Source of the DNA: an uncultured Clostridia bacterium
GTDB taxonomy: Bacteria > Bacillota > Clostridia > Christensenellales > Borkfalkiaceae
NCBI GenBank assembly: GCA_944376335.1
Contig: CALWCH010000001.1
Location: forward strand, 124,001 to 188,000
Direction of reading: 5' to 3'
Length of the DNA: 64,000 bases
Positions 33,454 through 42,184 of this stretch are shown here, one piece after another. The stretch's first letter is position 1. Each line of letters begins with the position of its first letter. The notes under the pieces were generated by a model that was given only the letters and a program-made list of their open reading frames with translations, made no database searches and had not been told where the DNA came from. Both the position numbers and the translations under genes were made by a program.

Positions 33454-33512
33454 CGCCCTGCGGCACCCTAACGCCGCAAACGCAAAAACAGCCTATCCTC
33501 CCATCCTCTTAA

Positions 33513-33560
33513 AAAACCGCTCCCGACGAAGGCCAACTCAGCCCACCGAGAGCGGTTTTT
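33513..33560. terminator. Bidirectional terminator between kdgA and tetR
   Basis: Stem AAAACCGCTC (33513-33522) with GAGCGGTTTT (33550-33559), large 27-nt loop, T tract on both strands. It serves the convergent kdgA and tetR genes. Confidence 0.75.
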
Positions 33561-33576
33561 ACGCAAAAACAAAAGT

Positions 33577-34191
33577 CTACTTTGCATTGTCGTCATTTTT
33601 CAGGTAGGCAAGCACCAGATCGGCAAGGCGGTTTAGTAGCTCGTCCGAGAACATCATCGCCTTCCCCTCATCGGAGAGCGTCTCCGAATACGTCGTATAG
33701 CCCGCCAAAATGTGCGTCACGGCGGTCGTCAGCTCCTCGAGCGGCTTGTCCGTGCGGAAGAGCCCGCTCTCCTGCCCCGCCCGAATCTGCTTTTCAAAGA
33801 GCATAATGCGCCCCTGCGCTTCTCCCCTCGCGTGCGGATTGGTGGCGCGGTACACCCCGTGGAGGGAGAGGAACAGCAGGTCCTCGTGCGCCTCTTCCGA
33901 GAGCCGCGAAAACGCGAGGATGGAGTATCGGATGACGCCGTCGGGGGAGTCCGCCTCGGGCGCATCCGCAATGCGCGCAAGATAGGAGCGTTCAATGACG
34001 CCCTCCATGATGCCGTCCAGCACCTCGTCCACATTGCTGTAGTAGGCATATAGCCGCTGACGGGAGATGCCCGCCTTTACGGCAAGCTCGCTCATCAGCC
34101 CGTCATAGATGCCGTGGGAGAGTATGAGCTTCTTCGCCTCGGTCAAGATCTTTTGGTTGCGCTCGGCGCGCTGCTGCTCGAATTTGTTCAT
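33577..34191 (-). CDS. TetR-family repressor
   Basis: A 204-aa TetR regulator. The N-terminal helix-turn-helix is in ILTEAKKLILSHGIYDGLMSELAVKAGISRQRLYAYYSNVDEVLDGI; the C-terminal ligand domain is not specific. It is divergent from a two-gene ABC exporter and an inverted repeat lies between them, so it probably represses both. The ATG at 34191 was chosen over the upstream TTG at 34197. No ribosome-binding site is visible and a promoter -10 sits 6 nt upstream, so the transcript may be leaderless. It ends at the shared terminator with kdgA. Confidence 0.85.
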   Translation of the reverse strand: MNKFEQQRAERNQKILTEAKKLILSHGIYDGLMSELAVKAGISRQRLYAYYSNVDEVLDGIMEGVIERSYLARIADAPEADSPDGVIRYSILAFSRLSEEAHEDLLFLSLHGVYRATNPHARGEAQGRIMLFEKQIRAGQESGLFRTDKPLEELTTAVTHILAGYTTYSETLSDEGKAMMFSDELLNRLADLVLAYLKNDDNAK

Positions 34192-34197
34192 ACGCAA

Positions 34198-34226
34198 AGT
34201 TTATCACAATTTTTTGTTTTCCGCAA
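34198..34226 (-). promoter_or_regulatory. Candidate promoter of the tetR gene
   Basis: Minus strand TTGCGG, 17-bp spacer, TAAACT. The -10 ends 6 nt before the ATG, implying a leaderless message. Confidence 0.55.
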
Positions 34227-34248
34227 GCGATTTCACCAAAAATTATTT

Positions 34249-34289
34249 ACAACCTGTCAACTTTTTCCCGAAAACTGTTGACAAACTGT
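34249..34289. promoter_or_regulatory. Inverted-repeat operator between tetR and the ABC exporter
   Basis: ACA-N3-TGTCAAC (34249-34261) is mirrored by GTTGACA-N3-TGT (34277-34289) with 15 bp between. The right arm contains the -35 of the exporter promoter. Likely TetR binding site. Confidence 0.65.
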
Positions 34290-34306
34290 AAAGTCTATGA
34301 TGGAAT
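34278..34306 (+). promoter_or_regulatory. Promoter of the ABC exporter operon
   Basis: TTGACA at 34278, 17-bp spacer, TGGAAT at 34301-34306, 30 bp before the ATG. Confidence 0.72.
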
Positions 34307-34335
34307 AAGGTCAAGAACGATAAGGAGCGGCAGTT

Positions 34336-36063
34336 ATGTTCAGATTGTTTAAGTATTTGAGGGGAACGGAGATCGCCATGTTCGTGGGGCTTCTTCTCTT
34401 CCTCGTAGCGCAGATCTTCTGCGACGTCACGCTTCCCACCTACACGGCGGAGATCGTTTCCAAGATGCAGGCGGGCGCAGCGCCTTCATCCATTTTGGAG
34501 ACGGGCCTTATCATGCTCGCCTTCGCGGCGGGCAGCGTGCTCGCGACCATCACCGAGACCTTCCTCTCCGCACAAATTTCGACGCGCCTCGGGCGGCGGC
34601 TGAGAGGGGAGGTGTTCTCCCACATCGTGTACTTTTCCGACCGCGACGCGATGAGCTTCTCGCAGGGTTCGCTCTTAACGCGCACCACCAACGACGTCCA
34701 GCAGGTGGTAACTGCCATGGTCTTAGGCCTCCGCCTCGGCGTGGGCGCGCCCCTCATGGCGGTCATGGCGATCGTGAAAATTGCCCAATCGAGCGGAGAG
34801 CTCACCCTCGCCACGGGCGTTGCAGTCTTTCTCCTGCTTGCGGGCATCATGGCGATCCTCATGATCGTCCTTCCCCGCTTCAAGCTCATCCAAAAGCTCA
34901 CCGACAGGCTCAACGGCACCATGCGCGATACCTTAACGGGCATCCGCGTCGTCCGCGCCTACAACGCCGAGGACTTTGAGAAGCGGCGCTTCGACGAGGC
35001 AAGCGAAGCCTTCGCCAAGAACAACCTCTTTGCAAGCAGGGTGACGGCACTCATGTCGCCTCTCATGCTGCTCGCCTACAACGGCCTCTCGCTTGCCATC
35101 TATTGGCTGGGCTGCTTCATCATCGTGCGCGACAACAACGCCGCCTTCTTCCCCACGATGTTCTCCTTCACCCAGCTCGCCTCGCAGGTCATTACGGCGT
35201 TCATGGTGCTCGTCATGCTCTTCAACCTCCTGCCCCGCGCGCAGGTCTCCGCCAAGCGTATTTTAGAGGTCTTGGATAAAAAGTCCTGCATCCTCGACCC
35301 TGAGACCCCTCAGGCGTACACCTCGGACGGCAGCATCGAGTTTGACAACGTCTCCGTCGGCTACGGCGGCAACCCCGTCCTCTCGGGCCTTTCCTTCCGC
35401 GTGGAGAAGGGGCAGACGCTCGCCGTCGTGGGCGGCACGGGTTCGGGCAAGACGACGGTCCTCAAGCTCATGCTTCGCTTTTTGGATGCCGAAGAGGGCA
35501 CCGTCAAGATGGGCGGCGTGCCCGTCAAGGAGCTCACGCAGGCGCAGCTGCGCGGAAGCCTCGGCTACGCCCCGCAAAAGAGCGTACTTCTCTCGGGCAC
35601 CATCGGCGGCAATCTCGCCTTCACCGACCCGTCTCTTCCCGAAGCTTCCCTCGAAAGCGCCGCCAAAATTGCCTGTGCCGACGAGTTCATCGCCGAGAAA
35701 GGGGGTTTTTCCGCCCGCGTCGAGCAGGGCGGGCGCAACTTCTCGGGCGGCCAAAGGCAGCGCCTTTCCATCGCCCGCGCCGTCGCCAAGCGGCCGCAAA
35801 TTCTCCTGTTTGACGACAGCTTCTCCGCGCTCGACTTCGCAACGGATGCCAAGGTGCGCGGCAATCTCAAAAGCGAACTTCCCGATGCCACCAAGGTCAT
35901 CGTCGCCCAGCGCATCTCCACGGTGCGCGATGCCGACGTCATCGTCGTGCTTGCAGAGGGCAAAATGGCGGGCGCGGGCACGCACGAAGAACTCATGCAA
36001 ACCTGCCCCGTCTACCGCGAAATCGCCACATCCCAGCTCTCCGAGGAGGAACTTGCCGTATGA
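34336..36063 (+). CDS. Heterodimeric ABC exporter, subunit with degenerate ATPase site
   Basis: A 575-aa transmembrane-ATPase half transporter (type IV exporter, multidrug class). Six membrane helices lie within residues 1-~310; the nucleotide-binding domain follows from ~335 with Walker A VGGTGSGKTTVLKL, Q-loop GYAPQKSVLLSG and signature FSGGQRQRLSIARA. The Walker B segment LLFDDSFSALD has Asp where catalytic Glu is usual, and the switch is VAQRIS with Gln instead of His. These changes mark the degenerate site of heterodimeric exporters. It overlaps its partner gene by 4 bp and is probably controlled by the divergent TetR. Substrate unknown. Confidence 0.93.
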   Translation: MFRLFKYLRGTEIAMFVGLLLFLVAQIFCDVTLPTYTAEIVSKMQAGAAPSSILETGLIMLAFAAGSVLATITETFLSAQISTRLGRRLRGEVFSHIVYFSDRDAMSFSQGSLLTRTTNDVQQVVTAMVLGLRLGVGAPLMAVMAIVKIAQSSGELTLATGVAVFLLLAGIMAILMIVLPRFKLIQKLTDRLNGTMRDTLTGIRVVRAYNAEDFEKRRFDEASEAFAKNNLFASRVTALMSPLMLLAYNGLSLAIYWLGCFIIVRDNNAAFFPTMFSFTQLASQVITAFMVLVMLFNLLPRAQVSAKRILEVLDKKSCILDPETPQAYTSDGSIEFDNVSVGYGGNPVLSGLSFRVEKGQTLAVVGGTGSGKTTVLKLMLRFLDAEEGTVKMGGVPVKELTQAQLRGSLGYAPQKSVLLSGTIGGNLAFTDPSLPEASLESAAKIACADEFIAEKGGFSARVEQGGRNFSGGQRQRLSIARAVAKRPQILLFDDSFSALDFATDAKVRGNLKSELPDATKVIVAQRISTVRDADVIVVLAEGKMAGAGTHEELMQTCPVYREIATSQLSEEELAV

Positions 36064-37817
36064 AAAACTCGCTTTTAAAACTTGCGCGCTATTGCAAGCG
36101 CCACCTCTTTGCCCTCATCGTCGTACTTTTGTTGAGCGTCGCGGGCGTCTTTCTCACCGTGTATGCAACGACGTTTTTGAGCGAACTCACCGACTATATC
36201 GACGAAGCCTCCCGCCTCGCAGCTTCTGGCCGCACGATGGCGGAAGTGCTCGACATGGGCAACGTCGTCCGCCTCTGCGTCATTCTCCTTTGCATGTACG
36301 TTGGCTCCGCCGTCTGCACCTACTTCCAGGCGTTCCTGATGGCGGGCGTCAACCAAAAAATCGCTTTAAGGCTCCGTTCAGATATCTCGGCGAAGGTCAG
36401 CCTTCTCCCCATGCGCTACTTCGATACGCACGCCGTGGGCGATACGCTCTCCCGCGTCACCAACGACGTCGATACCGTCGCCCAGTCCATGAACGCCTCC
36501 GTCGCCACGGCAGTCACCGCCGCCGTGCAGCTCATTATCGTCATCGTCATGATGTTTGCGACCAATTGGCAGATGACGCTCACCGCCTTTGCCACCGTGC
36601 CCTTATCCCTTCTCGTCCTCCTCCTCGTCGTGCGCGTCTCGCAGAAGCACTTCCGCGCCCAGCAGAAGGAACTCGGCACCCTCAACGGCAATGCAGAGGA
36701 ATATTACTCCGCCCTCGAAATTCTGCGTGCCTCCAACGCGGAGGATCGCGCCATTCAGGACTTCGAATCGCAGAACGCAAAACTGCAGGGGGCGATGTAC
36801 AAGGCCAACGTGTTCTCGGCGATCTCCCACCCCTTAACGACGTTCATCTCCAAGCTCGGCTACGTCGCCATCTGCGTCGTCGGGGGTGTGCTCATGGCGA
36901 GCGACGGCACGTCGCTCGGCGAACTCGCCGCCTTCCTCATCTACATCAACCTCTTCCAGTCGCCGCTCTCTCAGCTCGGCCAGGTCGCAGGGCAATTCCA
37001 GATGGCAGCCGCCGCCGCAGGCCGCGTGTTCGAATTTTTGGAAGAGGAAGAGGAACCCCGCGAAACGCCCACTGCCGTCATTTCGCCCGAGAACGTGCAA
37101 GGGAACGTCACCTTCCAACACATCGGCTTCGGCTACGACCCCGAAAAGCCCGTCATCCACGACTTCTCGGCAACCGTCAAGGCGGGGCAGAAGGTCGCCA
37201 TCGTCGGCCCCACGGGCGCAGGCAAGACGACGCTCGTCAACCTTTTAATGCGCTTCTACGAATGCAGCGGCGATATCCAAATCGACGGCGTCTCCACCAA
37301 GGAGATGACCCGCCAAAACGTCCGCGACCTCTTCTCCATGGTGCTCCAAGACGCATGGGTGTTCGAGGGCACGCTCAATGAGAACATCCTCTACTGCAAG
37401 CAGGATATCACGGAAGAGGAGATCGTCAAAGCCGTCAGAGCCTCGGGCATCTGGCACCTCGTCCGCACGCTTCCCGATGGGGGAGACACCCTCTTGAAGG
37501 ACGGCATGCTCTCGGGTGGGCAGAAGCAGCTCATCACCATCGCCCGCGCCATGGTGGACGGCGCCCCCATGCTCATCTTGGACGAGGCGACGAGCAACGT
37601 CGATACCCGCACCGAGCAGATGATCCAGAGCGCGATGGACGCCCTCACCGCGAACAAGACGAGCTTCGTCATCGCCCACCGCCTCTCGACGATCAAGAAT
37701 GCCGACCTCATTCTCGTCCTCGACCACGGCGACATCGTCGAGCAGGGCACCCACGAGGAACTTCTTCGCCGCGGCGGCTTCTACACCAAGCTCTACAACG
37801 CCCAGTTCGCCTCGTAA
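36060..37817 (+). CDS. Heterodimeric ABC exporter, catalytically canonical subunit
   Basis: The 585-aa partner of the preceding subunit. Six helices in residues 1-~320; ATPase domain with Walker A GPTGAGKTTLVNLL, signature LSGGQKQLITIARA, canonical Walker B with Glu in LILDEATSNVD, and switch His in VIAHRLSTI. With the upstream half it should form an exporter with one degenerate and one active ATP site, as in TM287/288 and LmrCD. Start at ATGA overlap. A 210-bp gap without genes follows before the tRNA. Confidence 0.94.
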   Translation: MKNSLLKLARYCKRHLFALIVVLLLSVAGVFLTVYATTFLSELTDYIDEASRLAASGRTMAEVLDMGNVVRLCVILLCMYVGSAVCTYFQAFLMAGVNQKIALRLRSDISAKVSLLPMRYFDTHAVGDTLSRVTNDVDTVAQSMNASVATAVTAAVQLIIVIVMMFATNWQMTLTAFATVPLSLLVLLLVVRVSQKHFRAQQKELGTLNGNAEEYYSALEILRASNAEDRAIQDFESQNAKLQGAMYKANVFSAISHPLTTFISKLGYVAICVVGGVLMASDGTSLGELAAFLIYINLFQSPLSQLGQVAGQFQMAAAAAGRVFEFLEEEEEPRETPTAVISPENVQGNVTFQHIGFGYDPEKPVIHDFSATVKAGQKVAIVGPTGAGKTTLVNLLMRFYECSGDIQIDGVSTKEMTRQNVRDLFSMVLQDAWVFEGTLNENILYCKQDITEEEIVKAVRASGIWHLVRTLPDGGDTLLKDGMLSGGQKQLITIARAMVDGAPMLILDEATSNVDTRTEQMIQSAMDALTANKTSFVIAHRLSTIKNADLILVLDHGDIVEQGTHEELLRRGGFYTKLYNAQFAS

Positions 37818-37986
37818 GGGAAGGGGAAGATTCCCGCTTCTTCCGAATTTGCACCGCCCCCGCCCGCTCCTGTAACGCGGGTGAAAGAGGGGAGTGCCCC
37901 CTTCTTCCCGCTTCTCTCCCCGCGCGCAGGTACGTTCCGCCCGCGGAGATATTTCAAACAAAAAAGCAAATTCAAGCAAAAAACGC

Positions 37987-38016
37987 TTGCCAACGACGCA
38001 CTCTATCGGGTATAAT
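37987..38016 (+). promoter_or_regulatory. Promoter of tRNA-Ala
   Basis: TTGCCA at 37987, 18-bp spacer, TATAAT at 38011-38016; the tRNA begins 12 nt after the -10. Confidence 0.75.
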
Positions 38017-38028
38017 ACTCTTACCGAT

Positions 38029-38104
38029 GGGGTTATAGCGCAGTTGGTAGCGCGTTTGAATGGCATTCAAAAGGTCAGGGGTTCGAATCCCCTTAGCTCC
38101 ACCA
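38029..38104 (+). tRNA. tRNA-Ala (anticodon GGC)
   Basis: A 76-nt cloverleaf with encoded CCA. The acceptor stem pairs GGGGTTA with TAGCTCC; the anticodon stem TTTGA/TCAAA closes the loop ATGGCAT, giving anticodon GGC. The T loop TTCGAAT is standard. Confidence 0.95.
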
Positions 38105-38106
38105 GA

Positions 38107-38144
38107 AGCCCGCGGGGGTGCATTGGCACCCCCGCGGGCTTTTC
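38107..38144 (+). terminator. Terminator of tRNA-Ala
   Basis: A 15-bp perfect GC-rich stem (38107-38121 with 38126-38140), 4-nt loop ATTG, then TTTT. Confidence 0.88.
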
Positions 38145-38145
38145 T

Positions 38146-38291
38146 GTGTGGGCTAAGGGGATTCGAACCCCTTGGTTCGTGTGAGGGCGCAGCCCGAAAC
38201 TCAGCCGAGGGGACCCCTTCAGGGGTGTCGGCTGAATCCCCGCGGCGCCTTTTTGTGGGCTAAGGTGTAACTTCGAACCCCTCGGGTCGTG
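38146..38291. repeat. Two inverted tRNA-Ala 3'-end fragments
   Basis: Two direct copies (38146-38181 and 38254-38291) share GTGGGCTAAGG...TTCGAACCCCT. The first contains 21 bases that are the exact reverse complement of the tRNA-Ala T arm (38077-38097). They look like remnants of past integration or rearrangement at this tRNA, just before the AT-rich restriction-modification genes. Confidence 0.6.
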
Positions 38292-38388
38292 CGTCCGACG
38301 CGCGCAAGGAATGCCCGCTTGCGCGAATAGAGTATTCATAATTTGAGCCTCGTGAGAAATTGATAAAGAATTATAGTTCTTGTAAGAC

Positions 38389-38417
38389 TTGAAAAAAAGC
38401 AGACGTTATGTTATAAT
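38389..38417 (+). promoter_or_regulatory. Promoter of the restriction-modification genes
   Basis: TTGAAA at 38389, 17-bp spacer, TATAAT at 38412-38417; 28 nt leader to the methyltransferase ATG. Confidence 0.8.
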
Positions 38418-38445
38418 AGTCTCACTAACAAATGTAGGTATGTGA

Positions 38446-39468
38446 ATGTATAAATCGATAGAGTTATTCGCAGGCGCCGGCGGTTTAGCGCTTGGATTAG
38501 AGCAAGCAGGTTTTGAGCACATAGGTCTTGTAGAGTTCAATCATAGTGCGGCAAACACGCTTATGCTCAACAGACCACAATGGAATGTCCTTTGCGAAGA
38601 TATAGCGATTACATCTCAAAGAGACTTGGAGAATGAATTCCATATAAAAAAAGGTGAGCTTGATTTATTATCGGGAGGCGCACCCTGTCAGTCATTTAGT
38701 TATGCCGGGAAACGTTTGGGATTGCAGGACGTTCGCGGAACAATGTTTTATCATTATGCAACTTTCCTCCATAAACTGCAACCAAAGATGTTTTTATTTG
38801 AAAATGTCCGGGGGCTCCTTTCGCATGATAAAGGACAAACCTACAAGACGATTTGTGACATCTTTGAAGATGAAGGATATGTGATTCAATATGCGGTTTT
38901 AAATGCGTGGGATTACGGAGTGCCTCAAAAAAGAGAAAGATTGATCACGATCGGAATACGAAATGATTTGGCAGAACTATGTCGATTTACTTTTCCGAAA
39001 AAATATTCATATAGACCGGTGATGCGCGATGTTAAACTCGACACCGAGCCTTCTAAAGAGGAATGTGTCAGATATTCCGACTACAAAGAGAAGATTTTTT
39101 CCCTTGTTCCTCCTGGAGGATATTGGAGAGATATACCGCCTGAAATTGCCAAGGAATATATGAAAACGTGTTGGGACATGGGCGGTGGAAGAACGGGAAT
39201 TTTACGCCGGATCGGATTGGATGAGCCGTCTTTGACGGTTTTAACAAATCCTGGCATGAAACAAACCGATCGTTGTCATCCTATCGAAGTCCGTCCGTTT
39301 TCTTATCGTGAGAATGCGCGGATACAGACATTCCCCGATGCTTGGGGCTTTTTCGGAACGTTGGCGGAAAAGTACAAGCAAGTTGGAAATGCGGTGCCTG
39401 TCAATTTAGCCAAAGAAATAGGTTTATCCATTAAAAAAACATTGGAGCAGTTATCATGTGGGAATTAA
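38446..39468 (+). CDS. Type II DNA cytosine-5 methyltransferase
   Basis: A 340-aa C5-methyltransferase that protects host DNA. Motif I ELFAGAGGLALGLEQAGF, motif IV GGAPCQSFSYAGKR with the catalytic Cys, motif VI ENVRGLL, motif VIII GVPQKRERLITIGIR and motif X QVGNAVPVNLAKEI are all present. Base composition is far lower in GC than the neighbours, a sign of transfer. It overlaps the restriction enzyme gene by 13 bp. The recognition site is probably that of the partner's family (GGNCC), but this is an inference. No strong ribosome-binding site precedes the ATG. Confidence 0.95.
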   Translation: MYKSIELFAGAGGLALGLEQAGFEHIGLVEFNHSAANTLMLNRPQWNVLCEDIAITSQRDLENEFHIKKGELDLLSGGAPCQSFSYAGKRLGLQDVRGTMFYHYATFLHKLQPKMFLFENVRGLLSHDKGQTYKTICDIFEDEGYVIQYAVLNAWDYGVPQKRERLITIGIRNDLAELCRFTFPKKYSYRPVMRDVKLDTEPSKEECVRYSDYKEKIFSLVPPGGYWRDIPPEIAKEYMKTCWDMGGGRTGILRRIGLDEPSLTVLTNPGMKQTDRCHPIEVRPFSYRENARIQTFPDAWGFFGTLAEKYKQVGNAVPVNLAKEIGLSIKKTLEQLSCGN

Positions 39469-40268
39469 GCTTTATTGAAGAAGATGATCTCCTTGAGCAC
39501 GTCAAGCACACCATACAAAAATATGGCGATAAGTTAAAGTCTTTTGACTTAAAACGATTCAATAAAAACATTGTAGACCCTATTAAGCTCATATTTGACA
39601 AAACAGTTTATCAAGCCTCATGGGAAGAGACCATCAGCAATGAAATCTTCCGTCAGCGCGACAAATCGAACAACAATGATATAGGTTATTTTCATCAGAG
39701 AATATTTAACTATATCGCGAATTGCCATGTGCCCGATAATGGTCAAGAGGGGGGATGGGATGTCATTTACCGCCATCCCGACGGCATTGCACTTCCGGAC
39801 GGCAGTGTTGTGCATACCATCTATGTGGAAATGAAGAACAAGCACAATACGATGAACTCATCCGCTGCGGGGAAGACGTTTATCAAAATGCAAAATCAGC
39901 TTTTGAAAGATGACGATTGCGCTTGTTTTCTCGTAGAGGCGATTGCTAAAAAGTCTCAAAATATAAAATGGGAAACAACAGTTGACAAGACCTCGGTCAG
40001 TCATAAACTTATCCGTCGCGTCAGTATAGACGCATTCTATGCACTTGTTACAGGAGATGACACTGCATTCTATAAACTTTGCATGGTATTACCTTCTGTC
40101 ATTCAAAGAGTGGTAAATACAGAAGGAAACTCTCTGATCCCGCACGACACCGTATTTGAAGAGCTGCAACAAAAGGCGCGTGAGATGGGTATGGGCTCAG
40201 ACGACCTTGCAATCGCAATGTCGATCTATATGCTGGGATTTAGTTCATATAAAGGATTTGCATCCTAA
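39456..40268 (+). CDS. Type II restriction endonuclease, Eco47II/Sau96I-like
   Basis: A 270-aa protein with segments I associate with the Eco47II family: ISNEIFRQRDKSNNNDIGYF, GGWDVIYRHPDGI and IYVEMKNKHNTMNSSAAGK. The D...ExK pattern (Asp in GWDVI; Glu and Lys in VEMKNK) fits a PD-(D/E)xK nuclease active site. Overlap with the methyltransferase gene and matching low GC confirm a type II pair acquired together. Eco47II cuts GGNCC; the specificity here is inferred from resemblance. After its stop the GC content returns at once to the host level with the HAD gene 6 bp on. Confidence 0.85.
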   Translation: MWELSFIEEDDLLEHVKHTIQKYGDKLKSFDLKRFNKNIVDPIKLIFDKTVYQASWEETISNEIFRQRDKSNNNDIGYFHQRIFNYIANCHVPDNGQEGGWDVIYRHPDGIALPDGSVVHTIYVEMKNKHNTMNSSAAGKTFIKMQNQLLKDDDCACFLVEAIAKKSQNIKWETTVDKTSVSHKLIRRVSIDAFYALVTGDDTAFYKLCMVLPSVIQRVVNTEGNSLIPHDTVFEELQQKAREMGMGSDDLAIAMSIYMLGFSSYKGFAS

Positions 40269-40274
40269 CTCCCC

Positions 40275-40946
40275 ATGCTCACAAACATTCTTTTCGACCT
40301 CGACGGCACCCTCACCAACCCCTTCGAAGGTATCACCAATTCCGTCCTCTACGCGCTCCAAAAGTGCGGCATTCGGGAAAAAGACCGCCGCAAACTCTCC
40401 GCCTTCATCGGCCCGCCCCTTCTCACGTCCTTTCAGGAATTTTACAAGATGACCCCCGAGGAAGCCCGCACCGCCGTCACATACTACCGCGAATATTATT
40501 CGGAGCAGGGCATCTTCGAAAACGCCGTCATCGACGGCATTCCCGCCCTTTTAAAGGCGCTCAAAGAGCGCGGCGCCCGCCTCTTTGTCGCAACGTCCAA
40601 GCCCGAACTCTTCGCCGAGCGCATCATCTCGCACTATTCTCTCGACAAGTTTATCACCCGCGTGTTCGGGGCGAGCCTCGACGAGACCCGCATCGAAAAA
40701 TCGGCAGTCATCGCCTACGCCTTAAAAGAGGGCAGCATCCCGCCCGTAACCGCCCTCATGGTGGGGGACAGAAAGCACGACATTGCGGGCGCAAAGGCAA
40801 ACGACATCGCCTCTTTGGGTGTCCTCTTCGGCTTCGGCAGCAGAGAGGAACTCGAGCGGGCGGGCGCGGACGCCATCGCCCGCACCCCCGAAGAGGTCCT
40901 TTCTCTCATCGAAACTTCGGCGGCACTCGGCCGCCTCGGCTCATAA
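40275..40946 (+). CDS. HAD-superfamily phosphatase (phosphoglycolate phosphatase-like)
   Basis: A 223-aa haloacid dehalogenase phosphatase. Catalytic Asp8 and Asp10 are in LFDLDGTLTN, motif II is VATSKPE, and motif III/IV is MVGDRKHDIAGAKAN. The cap resembles the Gph/PpaX/YjjG group. It lies only 6 bp after the restriction enzyme gene, but codon use is of the host type, so the juxtaposition is probably by insertion of the R-M pair. The substrate cannot be told from sequence. Confidence 0.88.
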   Translation: MLTNILFDLDGTLTNPFEGITNSVLYALQKCGIREKDRRKLSAFIGPPLLTSFQEFYKMTPEEARTAVTYYREYYSEQGIFENAVIDGIPALLKALKERGARLFVATSKPELFAERIISHYSLDKFITRVFGASLDETRIEKSAVIAYALKEGSIPPVTALMVGDRKHDIAGAKANDIASLGVLFGFGSREELERAGADAIARTPEEVLSLIETSAALGRLGS

Positions 40947-41008
40947 ACGGGGCAGCAATCTGCCGCCCCAAAAAAATAACGGCAACCCGCCGCAAAAAGG
41001 AGAACATC

Positions 41009-41950
41009 ATGTTTGGTTGGGCATTTTTAGGCACCGGGAACATTGCAGAGCAGGTCGCGGACGAACTCCTTCTCGAAGAAGGGCTTCATCTCGTCTCCTG
41101 CTGGAACCGTACGGGGGAGCGCGCGGAGAAGTTCGCAAAAAAGTACGGCTGCCGCGCCTACGCGACTCCCGAAGAGGCGCTAAATGCCGAGGGCGTCCAC
41201 GCCGCCTACATCGCCGTCACGGCGGATAAGCACCTCGACTATATCCGCCTCTGCCTGAACGCCGGCATCCCCGTCCTCTGCGAAAAGCCCTTCACCGTCA
41301 ACTCGAAGGAGGCAGAGGAAGCCTTCGCGCTCGCCAAGGAGAAGGGCGTCTACCTCGTCGAGGCGATGTGGACGTGGTTCAATGCCCCCGCCCTCACCGT
41401 CAAGAGTTGGCTTGAACAGCTCGGTAAGATCAAAAAGGTCACGGCAAAGTACTGCGTGCCTATCTCTTCCAACCCCCGCCTTGTCGACCCCGTCCGTCTC
41501 GGCGGCGCGCTCGTCGACATCGGCGTCTATCCCATCCGCTATTCTTACGAGCTCTTCGGTGCGCCCAACTCCATCGTCTGCCAAGGCACCATTGAAGGGG
41601 GCGTTGACCACAAGGAGCATATCACCCTCGGCTACGACGGCTTCACGGCCGAACTCTCCGTCAACATGGACGAATGGCTGGGCGAAGAGTTCTGTATCGA
41701 GGGCGAAAAGGGGAGCATCCGCGTGCCCTTCTTCCACTGCGCCGAGGAAGCCTTCTTCTCGGGCGAAGGGGAGCAGCACTTCGAGGACAAATCGAAAAAA
41801 TACGGTGTAGAGCTCCGCCGCGTGAGCGAGGAGATCGCGGCAGGCAAACAGGAGAGTGCCTTCATTTCGCCAAAGAGCACGCTCGACGTCATGCGCATCC
41901 TCGACGAATGTCGCCGCCAGATGGGCCTCGTCTACCCGAGCGAGCAGTAA
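41009..41950 (+). CDS. Gfo/Idh/MocA-family oxidoreductase
   Basis: A 313-aa NAD(P)-dependent dehydrogenase. The Rossmann start is GWAFLGTGNIAEQVA, the family Lys is in VLCEKPFTVNSKEAEEA, and the C-terminal alpha/beta domain includes GGALVDIGVYPIRYSYELFG. Such enzymes oxidise sugars, inositols or diols; the substrate here is unknown. The ATG at 41009 follows AAAAAGGAGAACATC. It may be co-transcribed with the HAD gene 62 bp upstream and ends at a hairpin terminator. Confidence 0.9.
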   Translation: MFGWAFLGTGNIAEQVADELLLEEGLHLVSCWNRTGERAEKFAKKYGCRAYATPEEALNAEGVHAAYIAVTADKHLDYIRLCLNAGIPVLCEKPFTVNSKEAEEAFALAKEKGVYLVEAMWTWFNAPALTVKSWLEQLGKIKKVTAKYCVPISSNPRLVDPVRLGGALVDIGVYPIRYSYELFGAPNSIVCQGTIEGGVDHKEHITLGYDGFTAELSVNMDEWLGEEFCIEGEKGSIRVPFFHCAEEAFFSGEGEQHFEDKSKKYGVELRRVSEEIAAGKQESAFISPKSTLDVMRILDECRRQMGLVYPSEQ

Positions 41951-42035
41951 CCGCCCGCCGCTTCCCGCGCATCTCCTCGGGCGAGCACAAACCCCGTTCC
42001 TCACCTCGGGTGCACCCGAAAAACAGCAAAAAACC

Positions 42036-42078
42036 ACGGCCGAAGGGGGCAAAGACCCGCCAATTCGGCCGTTTTTTG
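42036..42078 (+). terminator. Terminator after the Gfo/Idh/MocA gene
   Basis: Stem ACGGCCGAA (42036-42044) with TTCGGCCGT (42064-42072), followed by TTTTT. Confidence 0.85.
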
Positions 42079-42132
42079 TTCAGTCATATTTGGGTCATAG
42101 CGCTGTCACAATAAGTCGTGACGCCGCCCCCG

Positions 42133-42160
42133 TTGCGCTTTTCGGGAAGTGTGGTATAAT
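42133..42160 (+). promoter_or_regulatory. Promoter of the epimerase gene
   Basis: TTGCGC at 42133, 16-bp spacer, TATAAT at 42155-42160 with TGG just upstream (extended -10). Confidence 0.7.
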
Positions 42161-42184
42161 AATATTGTATAGGAGGTGACCTTC

